47,536 nucleotides of DNA from Seison nebaliae. Its lineage: Eukaryota > Rotifera > Pararotatoria > Seisonacea > Seisonidae. Below the pieces are notes generated by a model. That model searched no databases. It saw nothing but the letters and a program-made list of their open reading frames with translations, and was not told where the DNA came from. Of this stretch, positions 23,837 to 35,700 are shown piece after piece (the first letter of the stretch is position 1; each line of letters opens with the position of its first letter). The position numbers and the translations under genes were made by a program. The stretch is taken from contig JALJEE010002363.1 of NCBI GenBank assembly GCA_023231475.1, positions 1-47,536 of the forward strand, given 5' to 3'.

Positions 23837-24363
23837 TTTTCTTAATGAAGAAGAAGAAGAGATTTGTCTCGAAAATTTATAAATAAAATAAAATAAAGTT
23901 CAATTATTTTCTTCTCAAATAAACAAAGAATTTCTTCTTTCTTTCTATAAAGAATGAGTGAGGCACATAGAGATTATGTCAATTCGCTTTTCCTCTCATT
24001 CTCTGATGAATGAAGAAATAATTGTCACTTGATAATGCAGAAGAATATTAATATAATAATGATCAATTATTTCTTTCATTCAATTGAATTCTTCCTCGAC
24101 AAACAGAGATTTCCTATTAGAACTTTTTTTTTCAAAAAATTTATAGTCTCATCCGTTTTCAAATGAATAGCCGTCCAATTTGATAATACCATTTTCTCAT
24201 GTCAAATATAAACTATTCTTCTGGACTTTTTTGAGATTTCTTTGGAAATTTGTAATTGCTTGAAAAATTCTCCTAAAATTCTATCATTTTCCAAAGGAAG
24301 ATTTTTAGAGGAACATCAAAATTTTTCAAGGGGACAATTCGTCAGTGGAATTGTTTGAAGAAA
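23837..24363. other. divergent promoter region, V-ATPase B / DHFR
   Basis: 527 bp between two divergently transcribed starts, AT-rich, with no exon seen. A short pyrimidine-rich stretch on the minus strand just before the V-ATPase start (about 23840-23862) ends in AG and could be a leader acceptor. Confidence 0.45.
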
Positions 24364-25536
24364 ATGGAAGAGGAAGAGCAAAGAATTCGCGCGATAAACG
24401 ATGTGAAGAATCAGATGTCTGAAGTGATGTATCCAGAAGCGATCATCGAACATATGTCGTCGTTGAGTTCGATAGATTTCCATTATTGTGGATTTAAACC
24501 GTTTGATCTGGTCGTTTGTATGACGGACTGGAATCGAGGTATTGGAGCGAATAATAATGTTCCGTGGCAAATCGATAAGGATCTGAAATTCTTTCGTGAC
24601 ATAACAATGAAGACGGAGGATAATAAGAAATATGTAAATTGTGTGATTATGGGTCGGAAGACATGGGAGAGTATTCCCTTCAAATATCGTCCATTACCTA
24701 ATCGGATCAATGTGATTATTTCGAAGAATTTTCAAGATCTCACAAAAGATTTTGAATATAATGAGAAGAATTTGAATAATTCAACTTATATCATTGTTCA
24801 ATCATCGATCGATGGAGCTTATTCTGATCTCGAACATTTCTTCATGGGAAAATTAAATAAGAGTAAACTAAATTGTTATATAAAGCGACATGCGTGTTCG
24901 GGAAGTGTTTATCGACAAATGATCTCATCCAATCTCCATCAGTTTATGGGTCCAAATCCTCATCAGACTGATACGTTGAAGAAATTACAAAATATTTTCG
25001 TGATTGGTGGAGCTCAATTGTACGAGAATGCATTGGCACATTACTTCTGTCGTTACGTTTATTGTACGAGAATTCATGAACCACGATCCATCGAATGTGA
25101 CACTTTATTCTCCAGTTTCAGGAAAACAGAATTAGACGAATTGACTGATGACACATTCCTATCTCAGAATGAGAATGAGTCGAAGGAAGAAAAGAAGAAA
25201 ATTAGCGACAAATCAGAGAAACGGATAAGTGAAGATGAATCGATGAAAGATGAAAGTAATGGAAAATTGGGAAAAGAAACGGAAGGAAAAGGCGACGGAA
25301 GCGAACCCATGGAAATTGTGGAAGTGGAGAATGAGAAACTGGACGATAATATTGAAGGGAAATTGACGAAGGATAATATGAATGAGAAGAAGTTGAAAAA
25401 AATCAGCAAATTGATCGACGAACATAATTACGGAAAGTTTAAGGAGATGGTGGAAGCTGGAATGCATTTCGAGAATGAATATGTTTATTCTTTCCATATG
25501 TATAAGAAGAAGTCATTTCTCCAATATCTAAATTGA
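24364..25536 (+). CDS. DHFR: dihydrofolate reductase with large insertions
   Basis: Reduces dihydrofolate to tetrahydrofolate with NADPH, for thymidylate and purine synthesis. Single exon, 390 residues, about twice the usual 160-190. A 47-residue N-terminal extension precedes the fold. Core motifs: [10 protein letters not shown] (about 59-68), IDKDLKFF with the expected catalytic acid at D73, [33 protein letters not shown] (about 210-219). One insertion of about 50 residues precedes the GG motif. A second of about 100 residues, rich in Lys and Glu, separates ECDTLFSSF from the last strand [14 protein letters not shown]. No thymidylate synthase domain. The open frame also allows a TTG nine bases upstream; ATG 24364 is chosen. 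Confidence 0.88.
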   Translation: MEEEEQRIRAINDVKNQMSEVMYPEAIIEHMSSLSSIDFHYCGFKPFDLVVCMTDWNRGIGANNNVPWQIDKDLKFFRDITMKTEDNKKYVNCVIMGRKTWESIPFKYRPLPNRINVIISKNFQDLTKDFEYNEKNLNNSTYIIVQSSIDGAYSDLEHFFMGKLNKSKLNCYIKRHACSGSVYRQMISSNLHQFMGPNPHQTDTLKKLQNIFVIGGAQLYENALAHYFCRYVYCTRIHEPRSIECDTLFSSFRKTELDELTDDTFLSQNENESKEEKKKISDKSEKRISEDESMKDESNGKLGKETEGKGDGSEPMEIVEVENEKLDDNIEGKLTKDNMNEKKLKKISKLIDEHNYGKFKEMVEAGMHFENEYVYSFHMYKKKSFLQYLN

Positions 25537-26026
25537 AATTATGAGAAATACAAATTTTAAGCATAATTAAAATTGATAATTAATCATTGTCATTATTGAA
25601 TGTCATTCCTATATCTCCCAATTCAAAAAAATTTTAATTTTAAATTGCAAATTTTCAACTGTTTTTTCTTCTCTTGTTCTCTCTCTCTCTCTCTCCCACT
25701 CAGTTTATGAAATTTGATGACGTTAAATAAGAATTTTCTTCTTTTCATTTCTTTATGTGTGTATGTGTGTGTACGTGTGTGGAGATGAAAAGTTTTTGTT
25801 TGTGAATAAAATTTGCAGTTTTGTCTTTCTCGTTTTCTAAGGAGTGTAAGAGGGAAATATGGTGAGTTGTTGAAATTTAATTGGTGGAAATTGAGAGAAT
25901 AATTTTGGGATAATTGTTATATTCTTTCCAATTTTTTTCCAAATAATATTTCTTATATATAATTCGATGGGCAGTTGGAGATAAAAACAAAAATTTTATT
26001 TTCTTTCTTGTGGGTAAACTTTCAGA
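25537..26026. other. intergenic with CT and GT microsatellites
   Basis: 490 bp between DHFR and Iwr1. It holds a CT repeat (about 25679-25695) and an interrupted GT repeat (about 25755-25781). A pyrimidine-rich run ends in TTTCAG immediately before the Iwr1 start (AATG), which looks like a splice acceptor in the 5' leader. No other gene seen. Confidence 0.5.
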
Positions 26027-27010
26027 ATGCCGTATCGCTTCTCTGTGAAGAGGAAAGCCGATTCATCCAATTGTCCACAACCTGCTCTCTGTGTCCATTC
26101 CAAACGATCTTGTAATGATTTTAACGGATTACAAGGACCGTCAACCATTCCCTCCGATGAAACGACGACAACTACGATAATTGATGAGAATGAAGAAATG
26201 TCCATTTTCCGTCGTCCATCAAATAATGGCAATGTGAGAAATGACAATTCGTCTTTAAGAGACATTGAATCACAATTTAACAACAACAACATCAACGAAG
26301 GAATGACAACGACGGAAGATGTTGCTATCGTTGGAGAGAATGAAACGAAGAAAGAGGAAGTTAATTTGGTAGAGAAAGATGATGATTGGGATGATGTTGT
26401 ATGGAAAGTGGCTGATAAGAAATCGGAGAATGATGATGGTCAAAATTTTCATTTAGTGGATTCGGTGAAACAATTGAATGAAGTTGATAATCAATTACCA
26501 GTCTTCCGAATTATTCATGATGATAATGGAGTCTTCCTCAAACAAATCGGAAATCAGCCACAAGAAAGACGAATGGAAAATTTCGAGGATGATGACGTCA
26601 CTGGTTATCGGACACGTCAGAATGACATTTATGGACTTGAACATCGATCACCAGCCGATGAACAATATGAGAATGATTATAATTATGATATTTATGAAAT
26701 GAATGAAAATGGAACGAATCATATTGAATTTCGAACGAATTCTGGTGAGATTCTTTATCCACTCACTCTTTACAATGATCGCGATTTAAGTGATGATTCA
26801 CCATCGCATGATATCGATCGATTGACACAACGAATTGTTGATCTCAATCATCCGTTTGGTGGAGAAGAAGAAGAGGAAAATAATGAAGATGACGAGAACT
26901 TCTATGCAAACGAATATCCTTCGGACGATGAGGAGGATGTCGGTCTCCAATTATTAGATGATGAGTTTGATAATCATGAACAATTTTGTTCGGATGACGA
27001 TTTCGATTAA
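26027..27010 (+). CDS. SLC7A6OS: RNA polymerase II nuclear localisation protein Iwr1 / SLC7A6OS
   Basis: Adaptor that binds assembled RNA polymerase II in the cytoplasm and brings it to the nucleus through its NLS. Single exon, 327 residues (human 309). Family features in order: N-terminal FSVKRKADS then HSKRSC (basic, human RVKRKRS..CKRLR); NFHLVDSVKQ (human FHLVATV), about residues 143-152; FRIIHDDNG; YNYDIYEM (the conserved YDIY element), about 218-225. An acidic tail follows with DDENFYANEYPSDDEED (human NNWRNEYPEEESSDGDED). Between these the sequence is acidic and low in complexity, as in the family. ATG sits directly behind TTTCAG. Confidence 0.88.
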   Translation: MPYRFSVKRKADSSNCPQPALCVHSKRSCNDFNGLQGPSTIPSDETTTTTIIDENEEMSIFRRPSNNGNVRNDNSSLRDIESQFNNNNINEGMTTTEDVAIVGENETKKEEVNLVEKDDDWDDVVWKVADKKSENDDGQNFHLVDSVKQLNEVDNQLPVFRIIHDDNGVFLKQIGNQPQERRMENFEDDDVTGYRTRQNDIYGLEHRSPADEQYENDYNYDIYEMNENGTNHIEFRTNSGEILYPLTLYNDRDLSDDSPSHDIDRLTQRIVDLNHPFGGEEEEENNEDDENFYANEYPSDDEEDVGLQLLDDEFDNHEQFCSDDDFD

Positions 27011-27016
27011 CTCCCA

Positions 27017-27039
27017 AACACACACACACACACACACAA
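27017..27039. repeat. CA microsatellite
   Basis: CA dinucleotides immediately after the Iwr1 stop, in its presumed 3' UTR. Confidence 0.85.
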
Positions 27040-27307
27040 ATGATGAATTTTGAGAAATGAAAAGATTTCTTTTTAAAAAAAATTCGATATCTTTCGACTC
27101 TCACTATATCTCTTTCAACAATTCATTTCACGTTCGACTATCGAATTCTCTTAATTTCCATTTTAATTTTATTCGAATGAGTTTGATATTTGTCTCATAT
27201 TTTGTATTAATTTAAAATTTGAATGTTAAAAGTTTGAAACGAAAATTTTCCGTTTTCATTTCCTAGAGATCATTTTCCATATAAGTTGACGTATGAATCG
27301 ATGAGGA

Positions 27308-29800
27308 ATGTCTAAAGTTCGATATACATCAAAATTAGGATGCGATGACGCACCAAAATTAAAAGACGAAACGGAAATATTACCAGACGGAGATATGGCG
27401 ACGGTTGTTGAGGAATTGAATGATCAATGTTTGGTATGTCTGGAAATGATATCGGTAGTAAGTGAAGTATGGAATTGTGAGAATTGTTACGTGCAACTTC
27501 ATCTCTCTTGTTTGAGAGATTGGATGAGAGAATCATCTCGAAAGATTTGTTTGTCACAACAGAAAGCAACAAGCGATTGGTCGTGTCCGAAATGCCGGAA
27601 AATCTATTCTCATGCTCCACAATATTATTGTTATTGTGGGAAGGTGACCAATCCTCCACACGATCACACTCGATTCACTCCTCATTCTTGTTATGGACAT
27701 TGCTTGAAACGACTCTCTGATAATTGTCATCATAAATGTCAACGGTTATGTCATCCGGGTAAATGTGGACCATGTGCTGTAATGGTGCGAACTAATTGTT
27801 TTTGTGGAAATGTTTCTGACGTTATCAAACGATGTTATGAGACGCCATTCGCTTGTGAAAAGATGTGTGAGAAGGAGTTGAGATGTGGTGAGCATTTGTG
27901 TGAGAAGACGTGTCATGAGGGAGATTGTGGGAATTGTGAAGTGCGCGTGAACAAATTGTGTGAATGTGGAGAAGAATGGATGAATGATGTACCGTGTTCC
28001 CAAATCGTCAACTGTGAAAGGATTTGTAAGAAAACGAAAAATTGTGGAATACATGAATGTGGTGGGCGTTGTGAACACGAATGCACATTAATTTGTGAAA
28101 AGAATCGAAGTTGTGCTTGTGGTCAAACGGAATATGTGAACAATAAATGTATGGATCGAATACCCTTGTGCACGAAACGTTGTAATAACTTTCTCGATTG
28201 TTCCATACATCAATGTCAACTAATCTGTCATTATGGTGATTGTAAGAAATGTATGGTGAAAGTGAAGAAACGTTGTCGTTGTGGGAAATGGGAGAAATTG
28301 GTGGATTGTTCAACAAAAGAATATTTCTGTGAAAATCGATGTAATAAATTGTTGGATTGTGGTCGACATAAATGTAAAGAGAAATGTTGTCTTCATGAAA
28401 ATGATGAATTGGCAGTCTGTCGAAATCGATGTAATCAATATCTGTCATGTAATAAACATTATTGTAAAGAATTGTGTCATGCGGGTAATTGTGGTTTATG
28501 CGAGAAACGAATTCCTGTCAAATGTTCGTGTGGTAAGACGATCATCTCAATTCCTTGTACGAATGACAGAAAGAAGAATCGACAATTAGCATTGGAACGA
28601 ATCAATTGTCCATTCCCATGTGAGCGACGTGTTCGATGTGATCATGAGAAAAGGATAACTGATCAAATAAATCTTCCCGGAATACATCGATGTCATCCGG
28701 AGAATGTCGAATGTGAAAGTTGTCAATTGATTTGCAATAAGAAATATGAGAATTGTAAACATTCTTGCAATTCTCAATGTCATTCACCAATTATTAATCA
28801 GAAATTAAGTTTATTTCAGGTGAAACGCACTTCCTGCCCACCTTGCACACAATTGGTGACTGAATTGTGTTCGAAACATTTGACACCTGTCGAGATGTCT
28901 TGTAGTGACTCGTTATCCTTACGTGGATTGGGAGCAAATTGTCAAATGGTTTGCCAATCATTATTAAGCTGTTCAATTCATTATTGTCAGAGGAAATGTC
29001 ATAATGATGGTTGTGGAGAATGTCGAAAGAAATGTTCGAGGAAGCGTCAATGTATTCATCTCTGTCAATTAAATAATTGTCATCGTGGCGATTGTCCACC
29101 GTGTACAACTCGTGTTCGAACAACATGTTTCTGTAAACGAAAGAAATTAAATTTGATTTGTAAAGATTTGAGTGAAGATGTGCGTTTATTTGTGGAATCG
29201 GGTCGATCATCTGATTTGTCTGAGGAGAATGATGAAATTTTCAGATGTAGACGAACATGTCTCAAATTGTTGGAATGTGGTCATCAATGTACGAGAAATT
29301 GTCATAAAGATGATTGTAATCAACTCGTCGGATGTAAGAGAGATGTAGTCGTTACATGTCCTTGTGGGAATTTGAAAGAAAAGATAAAATGTAACGATCT
29401 CTCGCCAGAAACGAAGATGTTATTTAAGAGAACGAAAAAAGAACCGATTACTCTCCAATGTTCTCCATTTTGTAAGAAGGTGGAAGAGGAGAAGGAGAGA
29501 ATTCAACTGGAAAAAAATGAGAAAATTAAAGTAAAAAAAACGATGAAGAAAAATGAGACGGAAAGAATGAGATTTAATGAGAAAATGGAAGAGAATATTC
29601 CAACGGAAATCGATTTGAAGAAAAAAGAAGAAAATATATTAAAAAATTCGAAAAGGAGAAAATATGTTTGGCGATGTTTATTCTTATTACTTCTCATCAT
29701 TTTAATGATAATTCCAATTTATTTCATTTTACGATTAATGAGTAATGATATTAATCCAATCGAAGAAATTGTTGAGACAACTCCACAAACTGAATTATGA
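27308..29800 (+). CDS. NFXL1: NF-X1-type zinc finger protein NFXL1 (membrane-anchored)
   Basis: Single exon, 830 residues (human NFXL1 911). An N-terminal RING/PHD-like domain (CLVCLEMISVVSEVWNC..WSCPKC, about 42-98) suggests E3 ubiquitin ligase ability. About nine NF-X1 zinc-finger modules of the form C-x3-C-x-C-x4-CH-x-G-x-C-x2-C follow (CQRLCHPGKCGPC, CEKTCHEGDCGNC, CKELCHAGNCGLC, CQLNNCHRGDCPPC). A Lys/Glu-rich coiled coil lies at about 720-785. A single C-terminal hydrophobic segment (CLFLLLLIILMIIPIYFIL, about 792-810) has the position of the NFXL1 membrane anchor; the paralogue NFX1 lacks one, so I call NFXL1. The stop lies 16 bp from the stop of the convergent HAL gene. Confidence 0.92.
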   Translation: MSKVRYTSKLGCDDAPKLKDETEILPDGDMATVVEELNDQCLVCLEMISVVSEVWNCENCYVQLHLSCLRDWMRESSRKICLSQQKATSDWSCPKCRKIYSHAPQYYCYCGKVTNPPHDHTRFTPHSCYGHCLKRLSDNCHHKCQRLCHPGKCGPCAVMVRTNCFCGNVSDVIKRCYETPFACEKMCEKELRCGEHLCEKTCHEGDCGNCEVRVNKLCECGEEWMNDVPCSQIVNCERICKKTKNCGIHECGGRCEHECTLICEKNRSCACGQTEYVNNKCMDRIPLCTKRCNNFLDCSIHQCQLICHYGDCKKCMVKVKKRCRCGKWEKLVDCSTKEYFCENRCNKLLDCGRHKCKEKCCLHENDELAVCRNRCNQYLSCNKHYCKELCHAGNCGLCEKRIPVKCSCGKTIISIPCTNDRKKNRQLALERINCPFPCERRVRCDHEKRITDQINLPGIHRCHPENVECESCQLICNKKYENCKHSCNSQCHSPIINQKLSLFQVKRTSCPPCTQLVTELCSKHLTPVEMSCSDSLSLRGLGANCQMVCQSLLSCSIHYCQRKCHNDGCGECRKKCSRKRQCIHLCQLNNCHRGDCPPCTTRVRTTCFCKRKKLNLICKDLSEDVRLFVESGRSSDLSEENDEIFRCRRTCLKLLECGHQCTRNCHKDDCNQLVGCKRDVVVTCPCGNLKEKIKCNDLSPETKMLFKRTKKEPITLQCSPFCKKVEEEKERIQLEKNEKIKVKKTMKKNETERMRFNEKMEENIPTEIDLKKKEENILKNSKRRKYVWRCLFLLLLIILMIIPIYFILRLMSNDINPIEEIVETTPQTEL

Positions 29801-29816
29801 AATCATCAAAATCGAT

Positions 29817-31245
29817 TTATAAATAAAATTTAACTTTGTTCTCTTTAATCATCTTCGTCACTTTCTCAATATCTGGTGCCATATAACGATCCATATACCA
29901 CGGTCTGCAAACCAATCAGATAAAATTCCATGAAAAGACAAATAATAATAAATAATAATAATAATAATCAAAAGATGAATGAAATTTTGAATAATGAGAA
30001 GAAAAAGAATCGTTTGGCATTTCCAACAAACTTTATATGGTCTCTTAGAAATCCGATTAAACATTCGAGACATTTCGTCGTTCTCAATGGTCGATGGAAT
30101 TCAATCGCTTGACAATTCATCAAAATTTCGATAGCCAAAACTAAGAAATAAAAGTAAGAGAAGAATAATTTGAGAATAAACTTGTTTCCACATGTTCGAG
30201 AACTTTCAAAGATTTTCTTGCAGACCATCCGCCCATACTCACATGATCTTCAGTTCCTGCACTTGTCGTAATCGAGTCAACACTTGACGGATGACATAAT
30301 GTCTATAAATTTCTATGAATATTTTTAAATTTCTTTATATTTAACTTTATTCTCAGAGACCAATGCAGCTGATGTACATTGAGCAATCATAAATCCGGAA
30401 TTCAAACCACCATCTTCTGTCAGAAATGCTGGTAATTCACTATAAGCAGGATTGATGAGTCGTTCTTGTCGACGTTCACTGATATTCCCCAATTCATGTA
30501 CAGCGATTGCTAAATAATCTAAAGCTTTCGCCGAATATTCCCCATGGAAGTTGCCACACGATAAAATATTTCCGTTGGGGAAAACCATCTAGGATGGAAA
30601 TTAAAATTTCTTCATTTCTCTCCATAATCATAAATATTAACTGGATTATCTTGCGCAGCGTTCACTTCGATGTTCATGATATTTCTCACGAAATTCAAAG
30701 TATCGAAAACGATTCCATGAACTTGTGGTGTACATCGAATGGAATATGCGTCTTGCACTTTTCCACAATTCTTGTGACTCATCGAAATATCAGACAACGT
30801 TCCATCTTCGGTTAATAAAGAGAAAATATGTTTAGCTACTTTCATTTGACCGACATGTGGTCGCTGTTCATGAATTTCAGGTAAGAATGGTATTATTGAT
30901 CCACGTAATCCTTCGATCGTCAATGCCGTTGCGATATTTGCCATCGACACTAAATTTGTTGCTCGTTCCAAAACTAAATTCAATAAGAAAGTTTAATAAA
31001 CAAATAATAACACAAATTTCTTACATAACCGATCAGTATTTTCACATACCTCTCGATACTACTACGGGTTATCTAATAACATTGGACTTCAGAATTTTAG
31101 GATTTCATTTTTTTCTACGATCCCACAGATTCTATGCCAATCGATCGGGAATCACTAGTGGAATTACACCGATTGATCAACAGTGGCGAGGAGCGACATT
31201 TTTTTGCATTTTTTTCTACCTTATCCTCACGGGAATTTTAATCAA

Positions 31246-31298
<53 letters not shown>

Positions 31299-32457
31299 CC
31301 TTCTACTCCGATCGCTACGATAAATTGAGTTCCATTCACCATTGATAGACCTTCTTTCGGTCCCAATACCAATGGTGTTAATTTATGGAAATTTAATACT
31401 TCAGTGGCATTCTTCACTCCAGTTTCTTCACTCCACATTTCTCCTTCTCCCATCAGTCCTAATGTCAAATGAGCTAATGGTGCGAGATCACCACTGGCTC
31501 CAACCGTTCCTTTCATCGGAATTCGTGGAAGACAAGATTTGTTGAATGCATTAATCATACTCTCCACACATTGCTCTGAAACGCCAGAGAATCCCTTACT
31601 TAACACGTTGATACGTAACGCCATTATTCTTCGAATTGTATCACTATCTAATGATGGTCCCACACCAGCCGCATGTGATCTAATCAGATTCTCTTGGAGA
31701 ACTCTTCGAGAAAAATAATTAGAAGAATACATCTCAAAGTTTGAGAGTGAAAGATAAACATCAAATTATTTTTCTTGATTACAGTCGATGAGAATTTACC
31801 AAATCCTGTATTAATTCCATATTTGACTGGAAGGAAGCAAATTTAGAAGAAAGTTAGAAGAAATGAGAAGGAATAAAGTTGAAATTATCAACCTTGATCT
31901 TCTGATATGATTTTAGAGACGATATTTCTCGAGTTCTTTATTCTTTCTTTCACTTTATCCGATATCTGTTTAATAATTATAAACTATGGAAAAATAATGA
32001 TCAAATATTAACTTTTATCTTATATTTACCACTCCCTAATTTTTGAACTAATTTTGTCGTTAAAGATGAACCGTCCAAATAGACAACGTTATTTTCAGCT
32101 TCATCTTCTTCTTGTTCATCGTTTTGGGATTCATTTGATACTGAAAATTAGAGAAGAATTTGAATTTTTTTTGATATTTTCATAAGAAATTCCGAACCGA
32201 ATTTTAACGATTTCCTATCACCTATTTCTTCATGTAAGTCAATTTGCTCATTATTTTTCTGATCGATAATTTTAGAAAATTTCAAAGTTTTCCCATGATA
32301 TTCACTATATCTTCAAAAGGAATGAAAGACTGAAAGAAAGAAAAAGTGAATGAAGAAACAATCCATCAAGTTGTTCAACAACTTTCGTCAATTTATCGTC
32401 ACTTCGAATATTAGGAACAGTGAATATCGAGTCGCCATATTTGCAAAAGATATTCAT
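29817..32457 (-). CDS. HAL: histidine ammonia-lyase (histidase)
   Basis: Deaminates L-histidine to trans-urocanate, the first step of histidine breakdown, in the cytosol. Eleven exons by homology and phase: 32457-32360, 32310-32222, 32140-32013, 31965-31893, 31826-31760, 31703-31300, 30973-30642, 30588-30346, 30302-30182, 30140-30032, 29904-29817; 583 residues (human 657, with a longer N- and C-terminus). The MIO cofactor triad Ala-Ser-Gly sits in [14 protein letters not shown] (about 221-223). Other marks: GINTGFGKF (catalytic Tyr loop), [50 protein letters not shown]. Nine of ten introns begin GTT. The first two exons are less conserved and less certain. The protein ends about 50 residues earlier than vertebrate HAL. 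Confidence 0.95.
29822..29827 (+). terminator. poly(A) signal of NFXL1, inside the HAL coding sequence
   Basis: AATAAA 21 bp after the NFXL1 stop. On the other strand these bases are codons near the end of HAL. The mirror signal for HAL (TTTATT on this strand, 29718-29723) lies inside the NFXL1 coding sequence. Confidence 0.55.
31249..31298. repeat. AAT trinucleotide repeat in a HAL intron
   Basis: About 16 perfect AAT units (ATT on the HAL strand). They directly abut the donor GTTTATT of the 326-bp intron, the largest intron of the gene. Confidence 0.9.
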
Positions 32458-32630
32458 CGTCGTCGTAATTTCTATGAAAAATTTTCCACTTACAAGTTAG
32501 TTGGATTATTAAAATGTCCTTTAACTTTTGAAAGGTGAAATATCGTTAGACGTTCCGGTTGATTAATGTTAATATTATTTCATATATTTTATTTCAAATT
32601 AACGTCGAAAAATAATAATAAAGAAGATTG

Positions 32631-32636
32631 TTTATT
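32631..32636 (-). terminator. poly(A) signal of the spectraplakin gene
   Basis: AATAAA on the minus strand, about 66 nt after the stop at 32702. The HAL start codon follows at 32457 on the same strand. Confidence 0.5.
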
Positions 32637-32701
32637 GAAAAGAAATCCCATTCTCCATTTGTTTCATGATCACGTTTGTCTATTCTAATTTGTAAACATC
32701 A

Positions 32702-35700
32702 TTATTGATTGTGTATTATGGATGTTGAAGAGGTGGACGAATTTCGACATGGATCTATTTTTGATACATAACTATCCAACGGTTCCCATCCCCCACCAAC
32801 TCGGACCATCACACCGTTTCTCAAAATTCTTATTAATTTCGTTGTGTTGCCAATCTGACGGAAAGGAATAAAATCGATTAAGAATTCTTGGAAAATATTT
32901 CCAACTTTCAAACGATCCGAACTGACTTGATTGATAGGAAAACGTTTAACACAACTACACCGATATGATTGTCGCAATAATTCATTTTGAATGCGAGTAT
33001 TATCCGTTACCTCGTAGGCACGCTAAAAAATCAATAAATTCTCCATCAATATTCCAATAATAAAGATAAACTTGTTGATTAGTTTTTAATCCATTGATAA
33101 ATTCTAAATAATCGATGAAACCATCGTCATTCTTATCCAAATACTTCGCCACAATTAACAACTCTTTGGGAGATGAAGGAAAACCTGAATGACAAGATGA
33201 AAATTCCATTAATGTTTATTCGAATGAATAATTTTGAGATAAACGTTGAAAATGAATGAATAAAATATATTATGATTTCCAAAATGAATATGGAAATTTA
33301 TTTTAAATATTATATGATTCAATTAATAGATATGATTAAACTAACCACAATCAAGTATTCCGTCAATAAAATCATAATGATCCAAATGATTATCCCTGTT
33401 CTTGTCTAAACATCGGAAACATTCATGAACACGATTATGATTCATTGACAAATATCTTCGAAATGAATCAATCCACGAATTGTAATCGAATTTTTCTGCA
33501 AATTTCTCATCTTCCACTACATATCGTATCTCCTGTTCAATGATCGCTTGATGTTCATCACTCAATTCTTTCACTTGATTCCACAACTGAATCAATGGAC
33601 CATAATTCGTTGCCATGACAAATTCTTCTTTGTTCAACAAATCCTTATTAAACCAATGATGTTTCTCCTTCAACACACATAACTCATCGAAGGAAATTGG
33701 TAGAGGAATTTGTCGTATCTCTTCCAAATCAGATCGAGTATTCTGCAGATATTCCTTCATCGCTCTTACATCTTCATTTTCGTTCATATTGAAAATACGA
33801 TTAACTTTCGGCACTTGTTTACTCTCCTCCAATTGTCGTCCGATATCTTTCACGTATTCGCCAATGTCGTCGAGACAATTTTCAAAGAATTTCAGATCTA
33901 AATGTCCCTCATGTTTTCCTTCATATGAATCTTTATATTTCTTCTTAAACATTTCGTAACTTTTTCTCAATTCATTCAAATTCTCTTCTTTCATCTCCAA
34001 CATTTTTATCGCCTCTCCAACTTCTTTCAATGGACCTAACGATAAATCCTCCTCAATCACCGTCAACCAACTGATGAGATTCTCTGATTTCGAAATGAAA
34101 TTTTGAGCAAATTTCAATTCTTCTTCAATTAATTTCTTCCTTTCTTGACATTCCTTATTCACTTGATTCCATAACGATAAAGTATCTTCTAATTTGTCAT
34201 GGAAGTTCTCAAATTCCACTTTTTCCTCATTCTTCCATTTTTGTTCATTGCCAAACTTTTGTAAATCATCTAAACTCTCACGACGTTGAGCTAATGCATT
34301 CTCGAAATTTGTATGATCTTCATTCAGAACCACAATTCGTTTGATCCCGTCTTTCTCCTTCTCCGTCTTCTGGTTCGTTGACGATAAATAAGATTCCTTC
34401 ACATTCTCTAACCATTTCCTAATATTTGCCAAATCGATATCACTGCGAATTTTCAAAATTAAATCATCGAAATTTCCTTCCATCGATTTCAATAATTTTT
34501 GAATTTTATCCGTTGGATTTTCGATCATTCCGATTTGTGTTGAAAGTAATTCGACTTCCATTCGTTTTTTTGCCATAAGTTCTTCGATCGATCCACGATC
34601 GAAATCTGTTAAATTCAACGACTCCTTCATTCCATCAATGTCCTCCATCACACTTTGAATTGCTTCGAGTAGCTTTGGAGAATAGAAATAATGAAAGAAA
34701 ATGAAAAAATAAAAAATTCGTTTTTTTTTCTTTGTTCGTTGACCAAATGAAAACTGAATGATACTTTTCCCCCCATAAATAAGCAGTTCTTTTTTTTTCG
34801 AGCAAAAACAATAAATTCTTATTTGAACTTCTTATCGAAAATGTGTTACCTGTTCTTCAAATTGTTCAGCCTGAGATATCCCCCCGCAAAAGAAGAAGTT
34901 AATTTTGAGAATTCGATATTAATAGAAGAAATGATAAGTCAATTTTGATAAGTGAATAAATTAGAAATTATTTTTAGATTAGAAGAACGAGAAGGATGGA
35001 TCAATAAACCTGATAAACATGACGTAGAGCTGCTAATAATTTATCTCGCTGCAATTTCAAATTCTTCAATTGCATCTCAAACGTTTCGTCGATTTCTCCA
35101 CAAATCTCTTCGTTTGTTGATGAAGCGTCGGGATTCTCTTGTCGAATTTCTTTCGCTATTTCTTCTAATCGATTGAAATCCATTTCCTTCTCCTTCTCCA
35201 ATGATTTGATTTGTGTTGTGACTAAAGATAAACGAGAATTCAATTCATTCAAACTCTCCAAATCTTCTATTTGATTTAATGTCGTTTCTTCAATATCAGT
35301 GAGGAATCGAGCGAGCACATGTGCTAATCGATCGAATTCATTTATCCGATTAAGAGCATTCTTTGCAACATTCAATTTATTTATGGAATCGATAGAAATC
35401 GCTTGTAAACGTGGAGATAGATTAAATGAATTTAATTCATTTTCATTCATATGTTCTCGCAATTGTCCAATTGCATCACATACATCCTCAACATCTCTTC
35501 CTATGTCTTCATAGAAATTGTAGACTTTCCGAGAATTAATTGGGTCATCCTCAATGGGAACGTTGGATGAAAGATGCTTCTCTAAACTCTTCAATTTTTC
35601 TTCTTGCTTCTTCATTTCTTTCCATAATAACGGTTTGTTCAAATCCATTATCGGTTTCTCCTCTAAAATGGTCGACAAAGTTTTTTCAGATCGATCATCT

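Noticed and set aside
28779..28820. possible short intron in NFXL1 ending TTTATTTCAG
   Set aside because: The matching GT gives about 41 bp, which breaks the frame; the continuous frame keeps the zinc-finger pattern.
27312..29265. several long minus-strand frames opposite NFXL1
   Set aside because: His/Ile/Tyr-rich shadows of the Cys-rich plus-strand codons; NFXL1 is certain.
30857..31252. plus-strand open frame across a HAL exon and intron
   Set aside because: It is the complement of HAL exon sequence plus intron and has no protein-like pattern.
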